A stretch of DNA of 10,671 bases from Dissophora ornata (GCA_025201705.1 MU617572.1:1-10671); one strand, 5' to 3'; shown: positions 1 through 8,648, counted from the stretch's first letter. Numbers and translations are program-made. Notes: generated from the letters alone by a model not told the origin.

Positions 1-415
1 GGTACACTTTCTATGCAGCCAAAATAGGCGTTGGAACAATACATATGCGTTCGACAAACCCTAGGCCGTGCGGGATATGTGTGTGCCAGTATTTGCCTGC
101 AACTGTGACACGAACTTAAGGCTTAGGGTTGACAGGATTCATAGAGTAGCCTTGGATTAGAGAGCGCTTTTCCCTGGCGATCCGACACAGTATGTATATT
201 ACATAGGTTAATGTAACCCAGGCGCCATATACTCCATGTCAAGGGCTCCACAGGACTATCCCAAGACCATGGGGTGGCATCGATACCGCAAAAAGGAACG
301 CCTCTTCAGAGCACAGCGTTACTACGCATTATTCCTCATGCCTTTAATTGTGAATCTTCTAATGTTACAGCAGTTGGCAAAGAAAGAAAAGAAAAGGCGA
401 AGTCGACAGGTAAAA
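1..415. other. 3' flank of the Rrn6-like gene, no gene supported
   Basis: Open frames here are short and low-quality. The stretch contains overlapping inverted repeats at 191-216 (TATGTA/TACATA and TTACAT/ATGTAA) of the TAYRTA type known as 3'-end efficiency elements in yeast. A purine-rich run lies at about 377-396. It probably holds the 3' UTR and cleavage site of the minus-strand gene. Confidence 0.5.
343..348 (-). terminator. Possible poly(A) signal (ATTAAA) of the Rrn6-like gene
   Basis: TTTAAT on the plus strand reads ATTAAA on the minus strand, about 70 nt after the stop at 416. ATTAAA is the commonest variant of AATAAA. No canonical AATAAA was seen in the 415 nt of flank, and a single hexamer is weak evidence. 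Confidence 0.3.
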
Positions 416-2527
416 TTAGAACCCTTGCGTTCGGTTCTTCTTCTTCTTTGGCTTATTAGCTGCTCCGCTTGACCCAACAATCTTCCTATTCGCGAATGCT
501 CCTCGCACCGGTTGGCTTGCTCCCCACATCATGTCTGTATCCTGGCTCATGCTCAAACTCTGGCTCTGGCTTTGAGTGGGCTTAAAAATAGCGCTCTGCT
601 GACTCATAGACACAGCCTTCATGGGGTTTTCGGCAGGCAGATTCGTCTCCCATTCCTGGCTATTGATAAAAGTCGCGGACGAGAACATGCTCTGGTCCTG
701 CGACAGTGCAGAGGACTGCTTCCCCGACCGAGATTCTCCATCATGCGCGCTAGTTGCCCTCAAGCTTGGCAATGACGCTGGAGCTGTCGTCTTTTTGAAC
801 CCAACGGTCGGTTTCGGTTTCGCTTGTTGCTGTTGTTGGGATCTGTTCAAACTCAAGCCAAATCCAGTCCTCAGGGCCGAAGCAGGCTGTGACGCCGAGA
901 TGACTGTCGGTAACGAGAACATACCCTCCTCATCTGCCTCACCCATCGAGCTATAAAAGTCCTGGATGTCCGTCACAATCCCAGTCGGTTGGGACGCCGA
1001 TCCACCGGCACTCGTATTGTAACCAGTGTCCCTCTTCCGGATAGTCTTGATCTTGTTTTCCCTTTCCTCGCGCTTACGTCGAAGCTGCATCAAACGTTCG
1101 TTACGCTCCTGAATCTCTTCTTGATCCGTTTCCCCATCCCCACCATCGCTATCACCATCACCACTGTAGCCTGTCGTATCACCTGTCAGGTTGTTGGGTC
1201 GCCTGTAAACATAATTCGCAGGGTCCTCGCCGATCTTCCATTCGCCCAAGATTGGCCTGCATCGACGTGGCAGGATTTTTGGTGGCCTCAAATCAGCTTT
1301 GCCACGTCCACTTCCATTACCGCGGTTCTGGAACAGATATTGAAACGTCAGACTCTCAACGGACTCTTCATTTGCTGTCTGCGCCGCTGGAATATCGGGC
1401 TCGACTGTTTTTATGACCACGGTGGACGTCAATAACAGTTCCTGAGCCAGCCTCCGTATAGCCCTCGACCGTATTAATCTTGACTCCTGCGTTGGCCACA
1501 CTTCCTCTTGCTGTTGCGGTTCATCATCTACGGCATGATACATCATTTCAACGGGTGCTTGGCTCGTCGGGATGCTGAGGCTAGCTAGCCGACTGGTGAT
1601 CGACGACTCGTTCTGGTGGATCTGATTAGGCTCCAGCACAGTGCTTTCGGGAAGGGGGTATTGGTGCTCGAGAAAGGCTACAATTGCTTCCTCTGTAGGT
1701 TCTTTGTCCAGAATTAAGGCATCGACTTTGCGGTCCGTGACAAGCCATATCCTCTTGACCGTGCGATGAATAATCTCTCCGCCGTCCGTGGTGACAAAAG
1801 GGTCCAGCTCAAGATTCTGCTGAACTAATTGAGCAATAGCGCTTCGCTCTCTTGTCGACAAGCCGGAACAATGGATGGTGTTCAATATATCACACCTAAA
1901 ATAAGGGTACGAAAAACGGTGCAGTTTGAAGAATTAGATCTCGTGTTGGCATTTCTGATATTCTCAGATCACCCCTTCATCTTGCAAAATATACTTACAT
2001 TGAAATGGAGGAAACAGTGTTGTCGATAGCCTTCATCGCTTCCTCCACCTTTTCATCGATGTTAAGGGCAACCTTCTTCGTGCGCGCCTCCCGATCAACG
2101 AGCATGTACTTCTGCAACTTGTTCAAAAGCTTCTGAACATTCAAGTCCAAATGCGAGCGAACATCTCTGATACCAAGAGGTGTCTCATGTGCACGTTCCT
2201 GAGCCTCTGCGACTCCATGTTTCCACGGCACAACATTATCTTCTGCAGCTTCAAAAAGTCTGTTGATCACCTCGTCCTCCTCGAGCCCTTCGTTCACGAT
2301 CAGATCATGAGCAATCTTCGACGATAAAGTGCTTCCTGCGTTCGTATCCGGGACTGATCCTTTGTTGTAATCCGCAGAAAGGATCGAATCTTTGGGTACC
2401 TCACTCCCTGCAGCATTAACCTCCATTTGTGTCCTCAATTCAATCTCCTGTGCATACACGGCGCCTGTCGATGCATACTGAAGCAATGAAAACTTGGACA
2501 CGCTCGGCCATTTCCTTGGATTGTCAA

Positions 2528-2561
<34 letters not shown>

Positions 2562-4452
2562 ACTGTTTGAGTTGATATCAAAATATGGCAGGACTGCTAG
2601 TCCTGACAATGGAGGTTTGACCCCCTGCTGCATTATATGATTGGGGCCACCTCTGTACTGCCAGCGTTTCTGCGGATCTCGAAGTGAGTTGGAGTTGGTA
2701 TATTGGGTATGTGAATGGAATGATGGCAAGTCCTGCCCTTGTCCCATCAAAGATATTGGCTCTGGCCCATGTTCATTTGATCCGAGTGAAACGTTGTACG
2801 CAACAACATCTGCATCTCTCCTGTTCCACGTCAAGACCGTTGCTATGAAGGGACAAAAATGCAAACGATTGAAAGTTTAACCGATGAGGAATAGCAACAC
2901 GAAGAGGCTGCATCAAGCTGCGAGTACGTACTGTAATTCTCGCGTTCTGAAATCAGATCCATGGCTTTGATACCGCATGGCATAGCGCGGTCCATCTGAT
3001 GCGCCCAGGAAATGACGGGTCTCTTCGCGAATCGCTGATCAATACACGCGATCTGAAGTGATGTGGCTATGTATGTCTGGAATGGTGCCAATTTCAGTTT
3101 ATGGTCCTCCTGGATCGCTCGGATGGTCTCTCCCGTCTTTGGCGTGAATAGACAAGTCTGACTGGTTGCTCCCTATTTGTGGTGAGTTGCAACGAACATA
3201 ATCAAGTCAATATTGCTTCATTTTTCCAGCTTGCATTTCAGGCGATATACGTCTCCGTTCTGGTAAAGATGAAAGCCATGTTACCCTATAGTCGATCAGA
3301 TCCACGCTGCTCCTAGATGCGACGACCAACTGACAAGGATGAGCACCCCATGCACAGCTCCTCCAAGGATCGCTCACTGCGTTGCCTTCTTTCCGGATGA
3401 TCGAAAATTTAGACATTCCCAGCGATACAAGAGGCGCATGAACAGGTCGAGTTGATTGAGCTGTTGCAGATTGTTCATGACTAGCCATGCCATTAATCGC
3501 TCGGACACCATCTTGGTGTGTGTCATCCCCACTATCACTATCTTCCTCCGCAGTAGACGGTGCTGGCGGGGAATGTGTCCAGAGTGCAATTCGTCCCTTG
3601 TCGCCGATGAGCGCGTACGTGTTTGGCACATAGGGTGAGATGGCAGCGTGTATTGTGACGTCCGTGCATGAAGATGGTGTTGTTGGGATCTCTGCAACAA
3701 CGCTGACATAATCGTGTTCGACCCTGGAGACTACTGGAGGAATCTTTGTTGCAGGTGCAATGATAGTGACAGTTTCCCTTGTGCGGACCAAAATTCGCCC
3801 TGTGCAGTTTAGTTGTAAGTTGGGAGACGGTTGATACCTTTGATCCGAGATATTATCCCAACATAATGAAGGACGAAATTCCGCAGGCAGTAGACCACCT
3901 ACCATCATCTTCCTTGGATTGTGACCTGGCGGAGGGCGGTGTAGCAATTTGACAGATCGGCGAGAGAAAAGAGACAAGGGCCGATCTTGGTGCCAAAAGT
4001 CCAAATGGAGGCTGCTGATGTGCTCGGGAACTTACGAGCGAGATAGCAAGATCTGCCCCTGTTGGCCCGCCTGGGGTTGCAACGATGGGCAACCCAATAA
4101 ACTGCCCCGTAGCGCAGACATTGCCCATGAAAGGATCGTAATACGACAGGCTGTAGTCCTGATATCCAGATTCAGAAATAATACTGTATAGAAGCGGAAC
4201 ATCGTTCGTGAGCCCGTCTTCTGTGAACACTGCTTCCAGATATTGGATCTAAAAGGTCAAAGGAAAACGAACATCAAAACCATGTTCGGGTGTCATTTGA
4301 GTACGGGCGATCCCTTTAAGGACGTAAAATCGTACACTGTTATTTATGGAGCTATTGATCGCCGTTTCAAAGCCTTTCTTGAGGACGTGAGGGAAATCCT
4401 GTGTCCATGGCTCTATCAGTCTAGGCTCCCAAGGTCGCACTCGCGGTAGCAT
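416..4452 (-). CDS. RRN6: Rrn6/TAF1C-like RNA polymerase I-specific initiation factor, six exons
   Basis: Inferred exons in transcript order are 4452-4336, 4248-3903, 3799-3285, 3172-2932, 2842-1999 and 1895-416; phases agree at all five introns and give 1180 aa ending in TAA. Rrn6 is a subunit of the nucleolar core factor that recruits Pol I to the rDNA promoter. Family-like features: YYDPFMGN near the N-terminus; beta-propeller-type strands in exons 3-4 (GDKGRIALW, VDLIDYR, then CIDQRFAKRPVISWAHQ, matching the family's 'lDeRfpkrPllsW' block); an acidic ED run near residue 510; GEWKIGEDP near residue 905; a charged helix around 945-977; a Ser/Gln-rich tail; and a lysine-rich end (KPKKKKNRTQGF). 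The start is the first ATG after an in-frame TAA at 4501-4503, and exon 1 contains WEPRL. The least certain junction is between exons 2 and 3, where another intron choice also keeps frame. Family assignment is fairly sure; exact boundaries are inference. Confidence 0.75.
2528..2561. repeat. CCTCGT hexanucleotide microsatellite coding an acidic run
   Basis: Five perfect copies of CCTCGT followed by a partial copy. On the coding (minus) strand it is translated as alternating Glu-Asp near residue 510 of the Rrn6-like protein, just before the conserved-looking stretch KWPSVSKFSLLQYASTGAVY. Unit length is a multiple of three, so copy-number changes would lengthen or shorten the acidic run without shifting frame. 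Confidence 0.9.
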
Positions 4453-4975
4453 CTGAGTGAGGGGCGAGGCGCGACAATAGACAAATTCTAAGGTAAAGAA
4501 TTAAACACTAGTGAATATCATTCCGCCACGCATCCCAATGCTGCATATCAGAGTCCAGAATATCCAAGTATATGAGGTCTCTGCAGGGTGCATTCATTCA
4601 TCATTTATTGCGCGCACCTTCCATGTTCCTAGCAAAGGACCAGCTTTGCTTGTCTGGGTCGAAGGAGGCCCCTCCAAGGAGGCCAAAGTCAAGGACTCCC
4701 GCATGCCATTCGTTTTTTCTCGGCCATGTCAATGGTGCAGATGCTACATCGTGTCGCTGGTGTCGATGCATGGTCGCATTGTCGCTTTTGGTGGCGGTAG
4801 AGGTGTGCTGTCAATTTTTTTTCGCAGCTTCAGTTGTTGTGAAAGTGGTGAAGCAGTCACGCTCACATTTATTCACAGGAAAGTTGATGGTTGGGTCGCC
4901 GCCATATTATTGTTACAGATGGAATACAAGACAAGGAAACGTGGAAACCTGGGAGCCAGATACACTCAAGCTAAA
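4453..4975. promoter_or_regulatory. Intergenic gap: 3' end of zinc-finger gene and promoter of Rrn6-like gene
   Basis: Both flanking genes are on the minus strand, so this 523-nt gap should hold the 3' UTR of the zinc-finger gene followed by the promoter and leader of the Rrn6-like gene. Just before the Rrn6-like ATG the minus strand is pyrimidine-rich (CGCCTCGCCCCTCACTCAG). A T-run on the plus strand lies at about 4816-4822. Open frames on the plus strand run through it but resemble no protein I know. No TATA box was convincing. Confidence 0.5.
4868..4873 (-). terminator. Poly(A) signal AATAAA of the zinc-finger gene
   Basis: Plus-strand TTTATT reads AATAAA on the minus strand, about 103 nt past the TAG at 4976. 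Position, orientation and exact match to the canonical hexamer fit a 3'-end signal for the zinc-finger transcript; the cleavage site itself cannot be seen. Confidence 0.5.
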
Positions 4976-7900
4976 CTAATCCATGTATTCCAATTCCTCG
5001 CTTCGGCGCGTCAGTTCCTGAACGCGCTCTTCGTGTTGAAGCATCACCTGGATATCCCTGAGCAACTTCTTCCTCTCTGACTGATGTGGATGGATCGGGC
5101 GACGTTGGTATGGGTTGAAATGGGCAACCACTTGCCTAGTGCCTTGCTGCTCCTGGACCCATGACGTGCTTGCTGTGCGATCTGTTTGAGCCGATGCCAT
5201 TAGAGAAGGGCTAGTCACGGTCCTGATCGCCAGTTCTTCGTCGCTAATAGCCACATCAGGGTGCATCTTGGCAGTGTGCGTCTAACAGAGATACCAGTTG
5301 GAGAGAGAATGGTGGTGAGCATAAACGTGTGGCACTTGCAAAACAGTGCGATAACAAAGCCTACAGTTTTGTACAATATTTATACCTTCAGGTTTCCAAG
5401 CTGACTAAATGTCTTCCCGCATCCGGGGAGCCGGCACATGAATGGCTTCACCTCATCGTGGATACGCTCATGCGTCTTCAAATTGCCGAGTTGTGTAAAA
5501 GTCTTGTCGCAGCCAGGGTGTGGGCACTTGAATGGTCGTTCGCCAGTGTGTTTCCGCTCGTGAGTCTACGAAGAATAAGGCAATTCGTTCGTTTCTTTAG
5601 TCAATGGCGACAACGGTGGTAATCACCGAAATAATTGGTATCTGCGACCGAACCTTCAGGTTTCCGAGCTGCGTAAAAGACCGCTCGCATCCATCGAATC
5701 GGCAGACCTAGATATCGACAGCAAAATAAAAAAGGACATATACCACAGAGCCCCATCCAAATGCAACCAAGAACCCGTCGCCAAGGATCCATCCACATAG
5801 TACCAGTGCAATTTGATTATTTGACGACATGGTGGAAAGGAGGCCAATATAGACGGTAGCAAAGCACGAGAGTTGTGTGGATGTTTGCACACAAAGCAAC
5901 AGCGCAGAGAACCAACAGCCCCAAACCAGCCAAAATATGAAGTCGAGCGCAATAGGGTCACAAGCCAACAGGAGATACATGATTTTTTTTTTTGCAAAGG
6001 CAGCGTGGGGATAATGGAGGCAAGGCCAGCGAAGCATGCGCAAAATACCCAACAGCAGCGAGTAAATAAAGCGGACAAGAAAGAAACAAGCAGACATCCC
6101 AAACGGGAGTGTAAAAAAGAGAAATAGACCGTGAGTCGTCAAAATCTAGATACATCGTCAAACATTTCTTGAGAGGAATCAAAAAAACAACTCAGAGAAT
6201 TTGCCATATAGTGTTGAAAGATCAAAAAGGAACGTCAAGAGATGAGGAAGCTAAGAAAAAGTGGACCGACAAGCACACCCGTGGATGCACACGACTTGCC
6301 CATTTTCCATTCGCCCTTCTTTCTTTCAGCTCTTCTTTTTTTCACTCGGCCACTCTTTAAAATTCTCTTCATCATTGTTTTTCCTTTCTAGCTCTCCCAA
6401 GGTTTTGAGTAAATGCTGTGCTCGCGCTGACGGTTGTACCAACTTTTCATCATCGGTCGATGTAGCGTGGTAAACTTGCTGTGGTGCATACGAGTAGAGG
6501 CTTCTCAAATCCCGAGCATTCATCAAGGAAAGAAATGGAGACGAAAATGGCAAATGTAAACAAGGCAAAGAGTGTGTAGTGTGTGTAGTGTGTGGGGCAA
6601 AATGCATAGGGAAGTGCAAGGAAAGACGCGTGGAAACAAACGATGGAAATAGTGGCCAGAAAAGAGCTGTCAAGTTTCCGTCAAATTCGGGGCCTCCTTT
6701 TTTCTCATTTCTCGCAAACCAAACAATGCAGAAATACTTGGCAATCAGAAGGCGCCATGGCGCACGGGCTTTTGCGGCGGGAGACTGGCTCAAAAAACGA
6801 TGGGAGGGGCTTGGGTCCGACCCAGAGCACCCAATACAAAAGAGCGACGGGCTCTTTCACCGGCCTTGGGAAAGAGATCAAGACGCGCTTGACATGATTT
6901 TTTTGCTGATTAAAAAATCATCCAGTCCCTCTGTGAGGCTTCAAGGACCAGGCGAGCTCACTGGTCCGGGACAGTATCGGGACATTGTGCGGGTCAGGAG
7001 GCTGACCAGTGAGACTCGCGCGCTGGTGCCGGTGTTGCCCCGCTGTGCGTGCATTTCTTCGGACAGCCGAGTCTCCCCTTTCGATTGTGGGTGGTTCTTT
7101 GATTCCAAATTTCCATTGCGGCGAAAAAGTGGGCCCCATGTCCTTTCTCTCTTCCGTTCGCTCCATTTTCATGTCCAAGATTTCAAACTTTGCAGCAAAG
7201 TACAGAAGGCAGAAAATAAAGGACCAGAAAGCACGATGAATGGGGTAGAGATACAAGGAGAGGGACTTACGAAAGGACGAGTCCCTGTGTGGCACCTGTA
7301 ACATGTACGTCGCACGGAGCAGCAAAACAGACAACTGGTCAGAATCCAGGAACAAACAAGGTGGTCTGGGCACGGGGGCAAAATTTGAAACCGCAAACGT
7401 GACCAGGACATGCGACAATGATGGCTTAATGTTTTGATCTTCCGCGAGCTAGCACAACACAGCATAGACGTACCGTTCATGGATGCGCAGGTGCGCCACC
7501 TGTGAAAACCTCTTCTCGCAGTTCGCAACCGAACAGACACAGGTCTTTCGGCGCCCTCCGCTTGAAGCGGCCGACGATGTCGAGTCAACAGATCCCTGGC
7601 TGCTAATAGACATCTTGCGGTTACCGCCCGTCTGCCCAGGCTGCGTGCTCGGAGTCAGGGTTGAGGTCGAGGTTGTGGTAGGAAAGTATGACGCTGATGG
7701 CGGCGATGCCTGAGAAGAGAACGCTGCTTCAGGAAGGACTAGACTGGGCAACTGGTGCAAAGAGGGCACATCACTATTCGCCAGCATCGACGTCTTCTTC
7801 ATGAAGAAGGTCGGAGATGACGGCACGGTGGCGTTTGGATCCTCCTCGCTCTCATGTTCCTGGGAGAGTGGGGAGGCTGACCGGGAAGGTTGGTTCTCAT

Positions 7901-8165
7901 CAAGACCACCCTTCAACTCTTCGGCAGTGGCTTCCAAGGCCAAGACGAGAGCATCGAGTGGGGAAGCAGGGGGGTTGATAGAGCCCATAAGATATTTGAT
8001 GGAAGACCTATGGTGGCTGTCGGTTACGGCAAAGGCAGGGTTCATAGTGTTGCGGAAGGTAGTTACAGGTGAAAGCGAGGGCGAAGGATAAGCTTGTGTG
8101 TTGGTGTTGGAAGCGTTTGAAAGCTCCTTGGTGGAAAGGATTTCGAAGGGAACAGTGGACATCAT
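4976..8165 (-). CDS. Azf1-like four-finger C2H2 transcription factor, five exons
   Basis: Inferred exons in transcript order are 8165-7474, 7295-7271, 5707-5654, 5565-5386 and 5281-4976, giving 418 aa in frame throughout. The N-terminal 200 residues are Ser/Thr/Pro-rich and probably disordered, with one helix-like segment at 55-88 ([18 protein letters not shown]). Finger ligands: F1 C211, C216, H229, H233; F2 C241, C246, H259, H263; F3 C271, C276, H289, H293; F4 C301, C306, H319, H324. Linkers HTGTRPF and HTGERPF are canonical. F2-F4 share the same helix, QLGNLKTH, as in fungal Azf1-type regulators. The C-terminus (385-418) is a charged, probably coiled-coil helix. Most likely a nuclear DNA-binding regulator; target genes are unknown. 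The start is the first ATG after about 180 ATG-free leader bases; a second ATG follows at 8162. Introns are 178, 1563, 88 and 104 nt. The donor after F2 (GTTCGG) is non-standard. Confidence 0.85.
6326..6523 (-). CDS. Putative 65-aa small protein nested in intron 2 of the zinc-finger gene
   Basis: An ATG preceded by CCTTG opens a 65-codon frame ending in TGA. I do not recognise the family. The product is hydrophilic and protein-like: it starts [20 protein letters not shown], passes through an acidic DDE, then has a predicted amphipathic helix ([17 protein letters not shown]) and ends [12 protein letters not shown]. No signal peptide or membrane segment is visible. The frame stays open upstream to 6793, with an in-frame ATG at 6607, but that part is His/Thr/Pro-rich and reads like translated CT- and CA-rich leader, so I chose 6523. 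It cannot be an alternative first exon of the zinc-finger protein by any splice I can see: the only late candidate donor (GTGAAA near 6339) is phase 1 whereas exon 3 needs phase 0. It could still be a chance frame. Confidence 0.4.
   Translation of the reverse strand: MNARDLRSLYSYAPQQVYHATSTDDEKLVQPSARAQHLLKTLGELERKNNDEENFKEWPSEKKKS
6572..6594. repeat. Short GT-rich tandem repeat
   Basis: GTGTGTAG-type units repeat nearly three times. On the minus strand it is CA/CT-rich sequence about 50-70 nt before the ATG of the nested small reading frame, as expected of a fungal leader or promoter, but it may be simple low-complexity sequence. Confidence 0.6.
6945..7019. repeat. Nested inverted repeats with CGGGACA direct repeats
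   Basis: Arms 6952-6966 and 7004-7019 pair completely except for one bulged base (10 bp plus 5 bp). The loop carries CGGGACA at 6967 and 6978 and the related CGGGTCA at 6990, spaced 11-12 nt. Two further palindromes overlap: GGACCA (6945-6950) with TGGTCC (6962-6967), and GGTCAG (6992-6997) with CTGACC (7002-7007). It lies inside the long intron and codes for nothing recognised. Confidence 0.7.
7271..7295 (-). other. 25-nt microexon of the zinc-finger gene
   Basis: Between acceptor TTACAG and donor GTAAGT, this exon supplies the last base of an Arg codon and eight codons, CHTGTRPF. Joined to exon 1 (...IHER) and exon 3 (VCRFDGC...), it gives the second histidine of finger 1 (H233) and the canonical linker to finger 2. 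The exact fit of frame and linker makes it convincing despite its size. Confidence 0.85.
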
Positions 8166-8332
8166 TGCAAAAGGTTTAGAACAGAAACAAGCAAGCGAGA
8201 ATGATTGGAATAAGGCGGAGTACGCTTGGAAGTGGATGTTTGTAGATGAAGGATGCGACGGGATGAAGCCGATGTGTGAGAAGCAGAAAAGATGGTGAGG
8301 TGGATGGAGGTCAGGGGCAAGGTTGAGAAAAG
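8166..8332 (-). promoter_or_regulatory. Pyrimidine-rich 5' leader of the zinc-finger gene
   Basis: Read on the minus strand the stretch is CT-rich and has no ATG between the poly(T) tract and the start at 8165, typical of a fungal 5' UTR. This supports the chosen start codon. The transcription start site cannot be placed. Confidence 0.5.
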
Positions 8333-8379
8333 AAAAAAAAAAAAAAAAAAAATGTAAACAGCAAAGCCATCAAAAGAAA
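8328..8379 (+). promoter_or_regulatory. Two AAAAGAAA motifs and a TGTAAACA box upstream of the zinc-finger gene
   Basis: AAAAGAAA occurs at 8328-8335 and 8372-8379. Yeast Azf1 is known to favour the A4GA3 sequence, and this gene encodes an Azf1-like protein, so autoregulation is possible. TGTAAACA at 8353-8360 is a forkhead-type core. A-rich composition makes chance matches likely. Confidence 0.3.
8333..8352. promoter_or_regulatory. Poly(dA:dT) tract, 20 A on the plus strand
   Basis: An uninterrupted run of 20 A lies about 170-190 nt upstream of the zinc-finger start codon (poly-T on the coding strand). Such tracts commonly exclude nucleosomes in fungal promoters. It merges with an A4GA3 motif at 8328-8335, and a TGTAAACA motif follows at 8353-8360. 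Confidence 0.6.
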
Positions 8380-8632
8380 AATAGGGTCCACCTCTTACAA
8401 ACGCCCCGCACGGGCACAAAATAATGCGATCGCCATCGCCGCGTGTAGGAATAACGATCTGGCGCAGGTACCATTTTGGTGGTATTTGCAGCTGAAAATA
8501 TGCCAATCATTCAAGACGCGGGTGCGCGACGGTTCTTACAGGAACTCTTGTGTATGAAAGTATATAGAAGAATGAAGGGAGGACCAATGTGATACTTGGA
8601 AATGTCTCCAGAGAGTGGGCAGGGCAAGCCCG

Positions 8633-8648
8633 AACGACTAAAGTCGTT
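8633..8648. repeat. Perfect palindrome AACGACT-AA-AGTCGTT
   Basis: Two 7-bp arms around a 2-bp centre, about 470 bp upstream of the zinc-finger start codon in sequence with no recognised gene. The compact symmetry suits a dimeric regulator's site, though one palindrome of this size can arise by chance. Confidence 0.5.

Larger units (their letters stand above)
5708..7270 (-). other. Unusually long intron 2 of the zinc-finger gene
   Basis: Donor GTAAGT at 7270 and acceptor TATCTAG at 5708 bracket 1563 nt, against 87-178 nt for the other eight introns inferred here. It contains a small same-strand reading frame (6326-6523), a GTGTGTAG-type repeat (about 6572-6594), a T11 run on the plus strand (5983-5993), CT-rich tracts and an inverted-repeat cluster (6945-7019). 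It could host an internal promoter or separate transcript; that is inference. Confidence 0.7.

Noticed and set aside
50..130. Telomere-like AACCCTA and TTAGGG pieces
   Set aside because: Single isolated copies (AAACCCTAGG and CTTAGGGTTG), not a tandem array.
3173..3248. GTATAT donor at 3248 as the end of Rrn6-like exon 3
   Set aside because: It would need the AG four bases past the TAG acceptor (exon from 3168) to stay in frame. The phase-0 GTAACA donor at 3284 with the TAG acceptor gives a better family fit (VDLIDYR followed by GATSQTCLF).
4511..5080. 189-codon plus-strand open frame
   Set aside because: It overlaps the 3' end of the zinc-finger coding exon in antisense and the rest lies in the intergenic gap. 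The product has no family resemblance.
5708..6142. Minus-strand frames giving very hydrophobic, membrane-protein-like peptides
   Set aside because: The minus strand is T-rich here, which yields Leu/Phe/Ile codons in any frame. Several overlapping frames look equally hydrophobic, and the stretch sits in the intron directly before the finger 2 exon.
6579..6793. In-frame N-terminal extension of the nested small protein to an upstream ATG at 6607 or 6793
   Set aside because: The added residues are translated CA/CT-rich low-complexity sequence ([10 protein letters not shown]), more like leader DNA than protein.
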